NCBI GenBank assembly: GCA_016286575.1
Contig: JAEETB010000005.1
Span: forward strand, 1-44,535
Direction of reading: 5' to 3'
DNA: 44,535 nucleotides
Source of the DNA: Prevotella sp.
GTDB taxonomy: Bacteria > Bacteroidota > Bacteroidia > Bacteroidales > Bacteroidaceae
Of this stretch, positions 18,842-27,987 are shown piece after piece. The notes under the pieces were generated by a model. It was not told where the DNA came from. It did not search any database and saw only the letters and a list, made by a program, of their open reading frames with translations. Within the stretch, counting starts at the first letter, position 1, and the number at the start of each line of letters is the position of its first letter. The translations under genes and the position numbers were made by a program.

Positions 18842-20011
18842 ATGAAACGCGATACGACGATATCAATTTGCAAAGGCATTGCCATTATCTTGATGGTAAT
18901 AGCACATGCTGAAGCACCTGGCTGGCTCTGCAAATTCATCTTCGAGTTCCACATGCCATTATTCTTCATCACCGCTGGCTATTTCTTTTCACTGAAATAT
19001 CTCGATGACGAGGCAACCTTTGTCAAGAAACGCATCAAAGGACTCTACTGGCCTTTTGTAAAATGGTCTGTATTCTTCCTGATAATTCACAACTGGATGT
19101 TCGACATTGGGATTCTCAACGAGCGATATGGCAACGAAATGGGAGGTGTTACACATCCATATACATGGCATCAGATACAGCAGAATCTATGGAATATTTT
19201 CACAGCTATGGGAGGATATGACCAATTCCTATGTGGAGCTTTCTGGTTCTTCCGTGGATTATTTGTAGCAAGTATCCTATACCTTATATTATATAAGGTG
19301 TTAGATGTTGGCACAAACTACATGACTGCTAAGACGAATAAAGCATGGAAGGTAAAGGAAGCCATCCCTTACATGATTTGCCTGTTAATGCTCATCCTCT
19401 GTGGATGGAAAACACACGAGGGACTGAGAATTGTTACTCTCGTACAAGGAGGCTATCGTGATTTGATGGGCTGTTTCTTCTTTGGTTGTGGATTTATCTT
19501 CAGACATTATGTCGACAGATACAAACAGCTGACGTCTCGATACTATGCCTCTGTGTGGATAACTATACTCTTTGGAATTGTCGTCGGACTATTCTCCACG
19601 TATCTGACAGCTAACATGAACTGGCGTTCTACATATACCCAGTTCCTGTCATTACCCATCCCTGCCCTATTGGGATTCCTGATGACCTATAACATCAGTA
19701 GTTGGCTAGATAAGCATGAGGGGAGACTCAAGCAATTCCTTACCTACACAGGTGATCATACGCTCAATATCTTTATCTTCCACATCATCTCCTATAAAGT
19801 TGTCAGTCTCTTAAAAATATGGTACTACGGACTTGACATCCACCAGATAGGATGCCACATGGTAATCCACGAGTACTCTCAACAAGACTATTTCTGGATT
19901 CTATATACAATAGCAGGAGTAGGTATCCCACTCGGATTTACATGGCTCAACGATTGTATCAGAAAAAGAATCAGAGAATATAGAGCATCATCTGGATCTC
20001 AGGCTCACTGA
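18842..20011 (+). CDS. Acyltransferase family 3 membrane protein
   Basis: 389 aa, multi-TM; ISICKGIAIILMVIAHAEAP...FHMPLFFITAGYFF motif of acyltransferase_3. Confidence 0.87.
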   Translation: MKRDTTISICKGIAIILMVIAHAEAPGWLCKFIFEFHMPLFFITAGYFFSLKYLDDEATFVKKRIKGLYWPFVKWSVFFLIIHNWMFDIGILNERYGNEMGGVTHPYTWHQIQQNLWNIFTAMGGYDQFLCGAFWFFRGLFVASILYLILYKVLDVGTNYMTAKTNKAWKVKEAIPYMICLLMLILCGWKTHEGLRIVTLVQGGYRDLMGCFFFGCGFIFRHYVDRYKQLTSRYYASVWITILFGIVVGLFSTYLTANMNWRSTYTQFLSLPIPALLGFLMTYNISSWLDKHEGRLKQFLTYTGDHTLNIFIFHIISYKVVSLLKIWYYGLDIHQIGCHMVIHEYSQQDYFWILYTIAGVGIPLGFTWLNDCIRKRIREYRASSGSQAH

Positions 20012-22121
20012 TGCCTTTGGCCTGAATTAAATGAGCCTCATTCTCAATAATAAACTCTTTGTCATGTCCAGATTCCTTCAGATAACGATGGAAACAATCT
20101 GCCGCATCATCAATGCTTCCACTGAACCACAGGCTATAGCCATAGTTAAGCAGGTCATCCTCTGATGGTTCCTCTACTGAGAGTAATTGACGATAAAGAT
20201 GATCAGCCTGTTCATACTTCCCATCACAGGTCAGTGTCCAAGCTAATACACGATTCACATGCTCATCATCGGGTGACTCATAATTCAGGCGGAAGAGAAC
20301 CTTCTCAGCATCTTCATATCGTCCAAGATTAGTCTGGCAAACTGCTCGATTTAACAGATAGCTCTTTTTCTCAGGTTGGATGGCAACCAATTGGTCATAC
20401 ATTTCCAATGCTTCTCTATAACGTTCTTCAGCAAACAATATACGAGCATACCCTCTCATGGCCCGTTCATTTCCCGGCTGCATCTCCAACGCACGAGCAT
20501 AGCTCTCCAAAGGCTGATATCCCATATAGCCAGCCATCATATAATATTGGAAGTCACGGCGGTGGTCCCCATAGTTCATCAATAGTTTTAAAGCTTCATT
20601 CAGTTTCTTCTTCTTAATCAGGAAAGCCGTCATTTCATTAAAACAACTTTCCAAATGAGTACTTCTGAATATGGGGTTTTGGAAAAAGAGATAACTACCG
20701 TCAGTCGGTGAGAAGATATTCCTAAAACAATCGCGCTGCTGGAAGAGTCTGAAGAATCTGTAGATATCCTGCAAATAAGTTCTGCGAATATATGCAGGCT
20801 TCTGACTTTCCTCCATATCAATTTCGTAAAGTGCAACTTCTCCTCTATTTATCATCTCTCGAACCTGGGGAGGGATACTGTTAATCACCTGGGAAAAAGC
20901 CAACAAGAATGAATATTTATCACTGTTGCAGAAAGGGCCACTATTTAACATCTTCTGCAAAAAAAGGCTATTCTTAAACTTACCCAGAGCCTCCGTAACA
21001 GATGGATGGTCTGAATAGAAAGGCACGAACCAATTTGCCAGTTCCGTAAAAAAAGGAAAACGCTTCATCTGCGAGAAGCCTCCAAAATAGATATCCGATC
21101 CCTGCTTTTGCATGTCAACCATCCGATGGAAACTGGCCTCCATCTTCTCCATGTTTTTCTCGGTCTCGTCAGGATGCAGAATATCGTTGAGTTCATCCTC
21201 CTCTTGCTCCAAGACGCCGTTCTTGGAAATTCGGAATCCCTGACTCTTTATCAAGTCGGGCATGATTTCCTGTTGTATGGTGGCATTATCTGCCTCAGCA
21301 TTGATACAATAGATAATCTGTTGCTGAAGTTCTACCAAATCCTGACAGACCGCCTCGTCTTCGAGAATTTTCTCCACCAATTGCACTTTCTCTTGGTAAA
21401 TATTCTGTCCTATTTCTGGATGAAGAGCGAAAACCCATCCAACCAAAGCACGCTGACGTACGAATTCGTCTGATGACTGCTGATATACATGCACCAACAT
21501 ACGGAACTTCGCCATATCAAACTGATTAATGGTTGAAAGCATCACACTACTGATGAGCAACTGTTGGTCATTGGTATCCAATGTCGGCGAAAGGATCATG
21601 TCCTCCATGGACGAGGCAAAGCCATCTGACCATAGCCCACTTGTCAGAATATAGTCAAAAAGAATCACCATTGACTCGTGATGACGTGCGTATATTTCTT
21701 TCTTTTTCGTTTCCGAAACATGTTCTGGTTCCAAATCAGCCATTGCAATGTCAGACACGAACGACTCCAACTCCTCACGTATGACCAGAGGTGACCAATC
21801 ACGTGGTGTCATGTGGGCTTTCAGCATTAAAGACGAAAGATAGGGAGTATGACGTACAGTATAGTTAATGGCGATATTTGAGCATAACACATACATACGC
21901 TGTAACAGGTTCTCATAAAGACTCGGCAGTTGTGGATCCTTGAAACCACGACGCCAATAGTCTGCCATCAACTGATAGTCAGTTCTGATGGCGAAAAGCC
22001 TGTCGGTATTGATCTGATGGGGATGTACTGAAAGGAAGGCTTCCAGTGTTTGGATAGCCTCACCGAGACGTCGGTTTTTCAGGTAGCCGAATACCTGATT
22101 CAGTGACTCACTCTGTACCAT
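19971..22121 (-). CDS. Tetratricopeptide-repeat protein with uncharacterised N-terminal region
   Basis: 716 aa; C-terminal TPRs (RYREALEMYDQLVAIQPEKKSYLLNRAVCQTNLGRYEDAEKVLFRL). No signal peptide evident. Confidence 0.8.
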   Translation of the reverse strand: MVQSESLNQVFGYLKNRRLGEAIQTLEAFLSVHPHQINTDRLFAIRTDYQLMADYWRRGFKDPQLPSLYENLLQRMYVLCSNIAINYTVRHTPYLSSLMLKAHMTPRDWSPLVIREELESFVSDIAMADLEPEHVSETKKKEIYARHHESMVILFDYILTSGLWSDGFASSMEDMILSPTLDTNDQQLLISSVMLSTINQFDMAKFRMLVHVYQQSSDEFVRQRALVGWVFALHPEIGQNIYQEKVQLVEKILEDEAVCQDLVELQQQIIYCINAEADNATIQQEIMPDLIKSQGFRISKNGVLEQEEDELNDILHPDETEKNMEKMEASFHRMVDMQKQGSDIYFGGFSQMKRFPFFTELANWFVPFYSDHPSVTEALGKFKNSLFLQKMLNSGPFCNSDKYSFLLAFSQVINSIPPQVREMINRGEVALYEIDMEESQKPAYIRRTYLQDIYRFFRLFQQRDCFRNIFSPTDGSYLFFQNPIFRSTHLESCFNEMTAFLIKKKKLNEALKLLMNYGDHRRDFQYYMMAGYMGYQPLESYARALEMQPGNERAMRGYARILFAEERYREALEMYDQLVAIQPEKKSYLLNRAVCQTNLGRYEDAEKVLFRLNYESPDDEHVNRVLAWTLTCDGKYEQADHLYRQLLSVEEPSEDDLLNYGYSLWFSGSIDDAADCFHRYLKESGHDKEFIIENEAHLIQAKGISEPEIQMMLYIL

Positions 22122-23043
22122 ACCTTATTTTTTTAGATAGCCATTGCTGGGCTGTTTCAATATCTTTCTGACTCGGAAGAGCGGCATGCTGGAATTTAAG
22201 CGTATCAGGAAGGTTCTTCAGAGTCTGATCCGTTATAATATAATATTTCCGGATAATATCTCTATAGTTCCTCACACCATATTTGTTGATGGAATCACAT
22301 GCCTCATTATAACCTTTCAGGAATGCTCTCATTTGATGCTGACGGTTTTTATCGTCCATACCCTTTGAACGGAACACAAACACCCCCATCTGCATGTCCG
22401 ACTTGCGGGAATCAAACAATATCTTATGCTTTGCAAGGAGAGCTTGTGTTGCATAAGGCTCTGTTAAAATGAGGGCATCCATCTCATTATTCTCCAACAT
22501 CTTCAGACGGACGTTGACATCATTCACCTGAATACGGAAGACACGCTCAGGCTTCAACTTCGCACTATCCACCGCCATATCACTCAACAAGTCTGTAATG
22601 GAATAACGCGTCATGGCAACCATCTTGTCATCCAGATGCTTCAGGTCATTGATACGCTGTTGCCTATTACTGATAAGCAACCAATATGCATTTGTCGATG
22701 TCCAATACTTGATCGGAGTACCAGACTTCATCATGCGTTCCGCCCTTACAATATCAGTTATAGAGCCCTCAACACGATTCCGCATCAGCGCTGTATCGCA
22801 GTCCATTTGTGCAGAAAACTGCTTCAGACGAATATCCACTGCCGGATCAAAAAACTGACGTTCTTTAGCCACAAAAACAGGCAAGCAGTCAAGTGTCGGC
22901 ATCACTGCAACTTTCAGGGCTGCGGAATCTTCGCGAAACAGTCTGAGACGTTGAGCTTGATTCAGACGTTTCGTCTCTTCATACGACTGTCCACATCCGA
23001 CAATCAATGATATAATCACAAAAATCAGTAAAAATCTCCTCAT
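22108..23043 (-). CDS. NMT1/THI5-like ABC-type substrate-binding lipoprotein (orphan)
   Basis: 311 aa; lipobox LIVGC; KVAVMPTLDCLPVFVAKERQFF, DALILTEPYATQALLAK; no permease or ATPase gene nearby. Confidence 0.72.
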   Translation of the reverse strand: MRRFLLIFVIISLIVGCGQSYEETKRLNQAQRLRLFREDSAALKVAVMPTLDCLPVFVAKERQFFDPAVDIRLKQFSAQMDCDTALMRNRVEGSITDIVRAERMMKSGTPIKYWTSTNAYWLLISNRQQRINDLKHLDDKMVAMTRYSITDLLSDMAVDSAKLKPERVFRIQVNDVNVRLKMLENNEMDALILTEPYATQALLAKHKILFDSRKSDMQMGVFVFRSKGMDDKNRQHQMRAFLKGYNEACDSINKYGVRNYRDIIRKYYIITDQTLKNLPDTLKFQHAALPSQKDIETAQQWLSKKIRYGTE

Positions 23044-23051
23044 AACGCGTG

Positions 23052-23059
23052 CAAAGATA
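23052..23059 (-). promoter_or_regulatory. -7 box (TATCTTTG) for the substrate-binding lipoprotein gene
   Basis: CAAAGATA on + strand, 8 bp upstream of the ATG at 23043. Confidence 0.55.
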
Positions 23060-23074
23060 CAACTTTTTTCTCAC

Positions 23075-23102
23075 TTTTCACTTTTCACTTTTCATTTTTC
23101 AC
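23075..23102. repeat. Tandem 7-bp repeat (TTTTCAC)4, one unit TTTTCAT
   Basis: TTTTCAC TTTTCAC TTTTCAT TTTTCAC read directly between two divergent -7 boxes. Confidence 0.85.
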
Positions 23103-23112
23103 TTTTTTTTCG

Positions 23113-23120
23113 TACCTTTG
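23113..23120 (+). promoter_or_regulatory. -7 box (TACCTTTG) for radA
   Basis: TACCTTTG 9 bp upstream of the proposed radA ATG at 23130. Confidence 0.6.
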
Positions 23121-23129
23121 TTGCCAATT

Positions 23130-24515
23130 ATGGCAAAAGATAAGATTGCATACGTATGCTCCAACTGCGGACAGGAGTCGCCGAAGTGGATTGGAAAATG
23201 CCCCGCTTGTGGGCAGTGGAACACATTTAAGGAAGTTCGTATTGCTGGTGACACAAAACAGAAAGCCGCCACAACAGCTGCAGCTACCACAGGACATGCT
23301 CTGCGGAAAAACAAGATCCTGAAACTCAACGACATTTCAGACCAAGACGATCCACGTATAGACATGCGTGACGAGGAACTTAACCGTGTATTAGGCGGCG
23401 GTCTCGTTCCGGGTTCCATCGTTCTCTTAGGTGGAGAACCTGGCATAGGCAAATCCACACTCTCACTTCAGACCATGCTTCGCATGCCTGAGAAGAAAAT
23501 TCTCTACGTCAGTGGTGAGGAGAGTGCACATCAACTTAAAATGAGATCCAACCGTATCCCCCACGAAGAGAACGATAATTTCCTTATCCTCTGCGAGAAC
23601 TCTCTAGAGAATATCTTTGACCATATCAAGGACAGTCAGCCCGAGTTGGTTATTATCGACTCTATCCAAACCATCATGACAGAAGATGTAGAGTCCTCCG
23701 CTGGCTCTATTGCCCAGGTGCGCGAATGTGCCTCTTCCCTACTTCGCTTTGCCAAGACAAGCGGTGTACCTGTCATCCTGATTGGCCACATAACCAAAGA
23801 AGGAACCCTTGCTGGACCAAAGATTCTGGAGCATATCGTTGATACCGTTATCCAATTTGAAGGCGATCAGCACTACATGTACCGCATTTTACGTAGCATC
23901 AAGAACCGCTTTGGTTCTACTGCCGAACTTGGCATCTATGAGATGCAGCAAAACGGATTGCGACAAGTCTCCAATCCATCAGAGCTTCTGCTAACTCAAG
24001 ACCGCGAGGGCCTATCTGGCATCGCCATCACTTCCGCCATAGAAGGAATACGCCCATTCCTCGTTGAAACACAAGCACTTGTATCTACAGCAGCCTATGG
24101 AACTCCACAACGCTCGGCTACTGGCTTCGATCAGCGTAGACTGAACATGCTGTTAGCCGTTCTCGAGAAGCGCGTGGGCTTTAAATTGGCTCAGAAAGAT
24201 GTATTTGTGAATATTGCTGGAGGATTGCGAGTTACTGATTTGGCAATGGATCTGAGTGTAATCGCAGCTGTTCTCTCGTCGAATGTCGACACACCCATTG
24301 AGGCTGGTTGGTGTATGGCCGGTGAGGTTGGCCTTTCAGGAGAGGTTCGACCCATCAACCGTATAGAGCAAAGAATAGCCGAAGCTGAGAAGTTGGGATT
24401 CACAGATATGATCATTCCCAAATATAATCTGCAAGGCTTCGACAAGAAGAAATACCACATCAACCTCCACCCCGTTCGCAAGGTTGAAGAGGCACTCCGT
24501 GCCCTGTTCGGTTAA
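23130..24515 (+). CDS. radA: DNA repair protein RadA (start re-assigned from 23049)
   Basis: MAKDKIAYVCSNCGQESPKWIGKCPACGQWNTF zinc finger, GEPGIGKST Walker A, C-terminal Lon-like domain; the 23049 start would translate the promoter and repeat. Confidence 0.95.
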   Translation: MAKDKIAYVCSNCGQESPKWIGKCPACGQWNTFKEVRIAGDTKQKAATTAAATTGHALRKNKILKLNDISDQDDPRIDMRDEELNRVLGGGLVPGSIVLLGGEPGIGKSTLSLQTMLRMPEKKILYVSGEESAHQLKMRSNRIPHEENDNFLILCENSLENIFDHIKDSQPELVIIDSIQTIMTEDVESSAGSIAQVRECASSLLRFAKTSGVPVILIGHITKEGTLAGPKILEHIVDTVIQFEGDQHYMYRILRSIKNRFGSTAELGIYEMQQNGLRQVSNPSELLLTQDREGLSGIAITSAIEGIRPFLVETQALVSTAAYGTPQRSATGFDQRRLNMLLAVLEKRVGFKLAQKDVFVNIAGGLRVTDLAMDLSVIAAVLSSNVDTPIEAGWCMAGEVGLSGEVRPINRIEQRIAEAEKLGFTDMIIPKYNLQGFDKKKYHINLHPVRKVEEALRALFG

Positions 24516-24523
24516 GGGAAAAA

Positions 24524-24552
24524 AAGAAAGCCATCTTCACGATGGCTTTCTT
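24524..24552. terminator. Bidirectional hairpin terminator between convergent radA and xylanase
   Basis: AAGAAAGCCATC-TTCAC-GATGGCTTTCTT, perfect 12-bp stem with A- and T-rich flanks. Confidence 0.85.
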
Positions 24553-24568
24553 AATGGATAAAAACACT

Positions 24569-26488
24569 TTATTTGACTACCTTCTTACCATTTATGATAT
24601 AGAGACCAGAAGGGAGATTGTCGAGCGATGTTGCTGACATGCGCATACCATTAAGGTTGTAGATGCCTTTCGAGGTATCAAGGTTCTTGTCGACCTCAAT
24701 CTTGCTGATGTTGGTAGATCCGGGCTCGCCACCGTTCAGGCCACGAACAAATCCGGCATAAACGTGCTTGCGGTAAAGATCGAGATCCCAGATGCCAACA
24801 GGCTCACTAGCGCGCCAACCGCTATTGGCTGGTGCATCGGTTGGACACCACTGACAAATACCCCACTGCTGAGCGGCGGGAACCAGACGGAAATACTCAC
24901 TGAAAATCCACTCGTAAAACTCGGCCATCTTCTTATGCTGGTCCTCAGTAAGCTTAGAAGCAGCAACACCTTGGTTCTGACCATTGGGAACATAACCCAT
25001 ATCCATCTCGCTGACGCGAACCAACTTGCCCGAGTTGGCCATCACCTGGAACATACCGGTAATGGCTTTCTTCAGATTGTTCTGCGAAGTAGAGTTCTCG
25101 TAATAAGAAATGTGCATCTGAGTGCCGATACCATCGATCTTGGTGACGCCGTCGGCCTCCCACTTCTTAATCCAATTGACCATTGACCAAACTTTCTTGC
25201 TGGCACTGACACCATCTTTGGTGGTGATATCCCAAACGCCTTCGAGGTTGTAGTCGTTGATGAAGAGCTTCACATCGCTGGGGCCATACTTGCGAGCCAG
25301 ACGACAAGCCTCACGAATATAGTTGAGGTCGCCTAAATAGTCCTGCCAATAGAAATTATCGCCGCCGACATCCCATGTGGCATCGGGATTACCACTGGGG
25401 TTGTAAGCTGTAGAGTGCTGCAGTGCGTAATTACCCTCGCCATCGTCGCCGCCACCACTGATAGCCTCGTTGACGAGATCCCAGCCTTTCACCTTTCCGT
25501 CGCAAGCTTCCATCATGCCCTTGATCCATTGATCCATAGCGCCAACAAGTGCATCGTACATCTCCTGCTTGGTCTGAGGAATCATCTTACCCTTATAACC
25601 CTCGAACTTGATGCTCTTAATATAGACATCGCCAGTAAACTCGACAGTGTTAACCTGCAGCAGCACAAAATTTCCATCGATGGTGGGCTTTACATCGATA
25701 ACGACGTCCTGCCAATCGGTTGTGAAATCATAGCTGAGATTAACTCCTGTAGCGGCATCGCCATCGTTGTTGGTGTTCCAATCGCCTAAGTGACCGGTCA
25801 TCTTTCCTGCCTTAGATCCCTTAACGGTGATGGTCATCTTATACTCCTTACCGGCAGTGAGCGCTATATCGGTCATTGCCTGGAACTGCACATCCCACGC
25901 ATTGGTGTTCTGCTGAGAGCACTTCACAACGAGACCGTTGGTGGCGTCGGAGCTGATAGAGAAACCAAATTGGGCCTTATCCGATGTCCAGCCGACACTC
26001 GAATCTTGGGTGAAGTCCTTGCTGGCTACAGTGGTATAAGTCTCCTCGGATGTGGGGTCGGGTTTGTCGCCAATCAACTTGAGCAACCAGGCTTTGGGCT
26101 GCTGAGAGTGCCATGCGAGCGTGTGACCATAAACGTTGAGTCCAGCTTCGGTAGCAGATTTTATGTATTTCTTAACGGTCTCGAAGTTCATATTTCCGTT
26201 ACCGTCTACGCAACTGGACATTTTCATAGCGTTGCCCGCAACCGTCTCGGTGAAGTTCTTGTCGATCATGCTCTTGAACGTAGCGTTGCTGAGATAGTCG
26301 GGAACGGTTGTTCCGGAACCGAGTTTGAAATTGGGATACTTCGAAGTATCGATGTAATCTTTAAGAGCTTTGTAATCATCGAGGTAACGATAGTTATCAT
26401 CGTTGGGCTTACCCAACTCAAATTTTTCTTGGGCATATGCCGGAATAAAAAGACCGGCAGCAAACATGAGTAAGAATATTTTCTTCAT
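24569..26488 (-). CDS. GH10 endo-1,4-beta-xylanase with CBM-like insert in catalytic domain and C-terminal sorting-like tail
   Basis: GH10 motifs GHTLAWHSQQP, GWDLVNEAISGG, RVSEMDMGY; ~150 aa beta-rich insert (SKDFTQDSSVGW...VYIKSIKFEGYKGK) between them; signal peptide MKKIFLLMFAAGLFIPAYAQ; tail GIYNLNGMRMSATSLDNLPSGLYIINGKKVVK. Start set to 26488 (ORF track began at 26638, upstream of the -7 box). Confidence 0.92.
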   Translation of the reverse strand: MKKIFLLMFAAGLFIPAYAQEKFELGKPNDDNYRYLDDYKALKDYIDTSKYPNFKLGSGTTVPDYLSNATFKSMIDKNFTETVAGNAMKMSSCVDGNGNMNFETVKKYIKSATEAGLNVYGHTLAWHSQQPKAWLLKLIGDKPDPTSEETYTTVASKDFTQDSSVGWTSDKAQFGFSISSDATNGLVVKCSQQNTNAWDVQFQAMTDIALTAGKEYKMTITVKGSKAGKMTGHLGDWNTNNDGDAATGVNLSYDFTTDWQDVVIDVKPTIDGNFVLLQVNTVEFTGDVYIKSIKFEGYKGKMIPQTKQEMYDALVGAMDQWIKGMMEACDGKVKGWDLVNEAISGGGDDGEGNYALQHSTAYNPSGNPDATWDVGGDNFYWQDYLGDLNYIREACRLARKYGPSDVKLFINDYNLEGVWDITTKDGVSASKKVWSMVNWIKKWEADGVTKIDGIGTQMHISYYENSTSQNNLKKAITGMFQVMANSGKLVRVSEMDMGYVPNGQNQGVAASKLTEDQHKKMAEFYEWIFSEYFRLVPAAQQWGICQWCPTDAPANSGWRASEPVGIWDLDLYRKHVYAGFVRGLNGGEPGSTNISKIEVDKNLDTSKGIYNLNGMRMSATSLDNLPSGLYIINGKKVVK

Positions 26489-26523
26489 ATATAGAATGTT
26501 GATAATAATTGAATTGACGGGTG

Positions 26524-26531
26524 CAAAGGTA
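26524..26531 (-). promoter_or_regulatory. -7 box (TACCTTTG) for the GH10 gene
   Basis: CAAAGGTA on + strand, 35 bp upstream of the GH10 ATG. Confidence 0.6.
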
Positions 26532-26648
26532 CATAAAAAATAATAAATGAAGTAGTTTAACCATACTTTAATTCGTAGAAAACTATTAAAAAAGTAAAAA
26601 AAGCCAAATCTCTGTGCCCATATGCCGCTATGTTTCATTTTTTATTCG

Positions 26649-26656
26649 TACCTTTG
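26649..26656 (+). promoter_or_regulatory. -7 box (TACCTTTG) for pgk
   Basis: TACCTTTG 47 bp upstream of the pgk ATG. Confidence 0.6.
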
Positions 26657-26703
26657 TGGTCTCTTAAAAAGAAGTTTTTCACATTATTAATAATATTAAG
26701 ATT

Positions 26704-27975
26704 ATGACTATCAACGAATTCAACTTTGCCGGTAAGAAGGCAATCGTACGTGTAGATTTCAACGTACCCCTTGATGAGAATGGTAAGATTACTGACGACA
26801 CCCGTATCCGTGGTGCACTCCCCACTCTGAAGAAGATCCTTGCTGATGGTGGTGCTACTATCATCATGAGCCACATGGGTAAGCCCAAAGGTAAGGTAAA
26901 CCCCAAGCTCTCTCTGGGTCAGATCCGTGAGGCTGTTGAGAAGGCACTCGGTGTTCCCGTTGCTTTTGCTCCCGACTGTGCTAAGGCTGCTGATGCTGCA
27001 AAGGCCCTGAAGATGGGTGAGGCTCTGCTGCTCGAGAACCTGCGCTACTATCCTGAGGAAGAGGGTAAGCCCGTAGGTATCGATAAGGCTGATCCTGCTT
27101 ACGACGAGGCTAAGAAGGCTATGAAGGCCAGCCAGAAGGAGTTCGCCAAGACACTGGCTTCTTATGCTGACTGCTACGTAATGGACGCCTTCGGTACAGC
27201 TCACCGCAAGCACGCTTCTACTGCTGTTATCGCTGACTACTTCGACGCTGACAACAAGATGCTGGGTCTGCTGATGGAGAAGGAGGTTCAGGCTGTTGAC
27301 AATGTGCTCTCTAACATCAAGCGCCCGTTCGTGGCTATTATGGGTGGTTCTAAGGTTTCTTCTAAGATTGGTATCATCGAGAACCTGCTGGGTAAGGTTG
27401 ACAAGCTCATCCTCTGCGGTGGTATGACTTATACCTTCTCTAAGGCTCACGGTGGCGAGATTGGTCAGTCAATCGTTGAGCTCGACAAGCTGGATGTAGC
27501 TCTGGGCGTTGAGGAACTGGCTAAGAAGAATGGTGTAGAGCTCGTTCTGGGTTCTGACTGTACAGCTACTGATGGTCTCGACTTCTCTTCGATGACTGTT
27601 AAGGAGGGGGCTAAGATCATTACCTGTCCTGCTAACAAGATTCCTGCTGACCTGCAGGGTGTTGACGCTGGTCCTGAGAGCCAGAAGGCATTCAAGGAGG
27701 CCATCAAGGGTGCTAAGACCATTCTGTGGAACGGTCCTGCTGGCGTATTCGAGTGCGACACATTCACCCCAGGTTCTCGCGCTATCGGCGAGGCTATCGC
27801 TGAGGCAACTGCCGAGGGTGCATTCTCTCTGATTGGTGGTGGCGATTCTGTAGCTTGTGTTAACAAGTTCGGTCTGGCCGACAAGGTAAGCTACATCTCT
27901 ACTGGTGGTGGTGCTCTGCTCGAGGCCATCGAGGGAAAGGTGCTTCCTGGTGTAGCTGCTATCAAAGGTGAGTAA
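26704..27975 (+). CDS. pgk: Phosphoglycerate kinase
   Basis: 423 aa; [68 protein letters not shown]; strong codon bias. Confidence 0.98.
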   Translation: MTINEFNFAGKKAIVRVDFNVPLDENGKITDDTRIRGALPTLKKILADGGATIIMSHMGKPKGKVNPKLSLGQIREAVEKALGVPVAFAPDCAKAADAAKALKMGEALLLENLRYYPEEEGKPVGIDKADPAYDEAKKAMKASQKEFAKTLASYADCYVMDAFGTAHRKHASTAVIADYFDADNKMLGLLMEKEVQAVDNVLSNIKRPFVAIMGGSKVSSKIGIIENLLGKVDKLILCGGMTYTFSKAHGGEIGQSIVELDKLDVALGVEELAKKNGVELVLGSDCTATDGLDFSSMTVKEGAKIITCPANKIPADLQGVDAGPESQKAFKEAIKGAKTILWNGPAGVFECDTFTPGSRAIGEAIAEATAEGAFSLIGGGDSVACVNKFGLADKVSYISTGGGALLEAIEGKVLPGVAAIKGE

Positions 27976-27987
27976 TCATCTGCCACT

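Noticed and set aside
23049-23129. N-terminal extension of RadA (MQRYNFFLTFHFSLFIFHFFFVPLLPI)
   Set aside because: Translation of the heptamer repeat and promoter; RadA zinc-finger N-terminus begins naturally at MAKDKIAYVCSNCG (23130).
25415-26473. Two + strand ORFs (124 aa and 227 aa) antisense to the GH10 xylanase
   Set aside because: Antisense shadows of a clearly coding gene; composition and lack of motifs argue against translation.
26489-26638. Upstream start of the GH10 ORF
   Set aside because: Would translate through the -7 box; canonical signal peptide begins at 26488.
26635-27450. 271-aa minus ORF antisense to pgk
   Set aside because: Shadow ORF created by the strong codon bias of pgk; same for 27465-27884.
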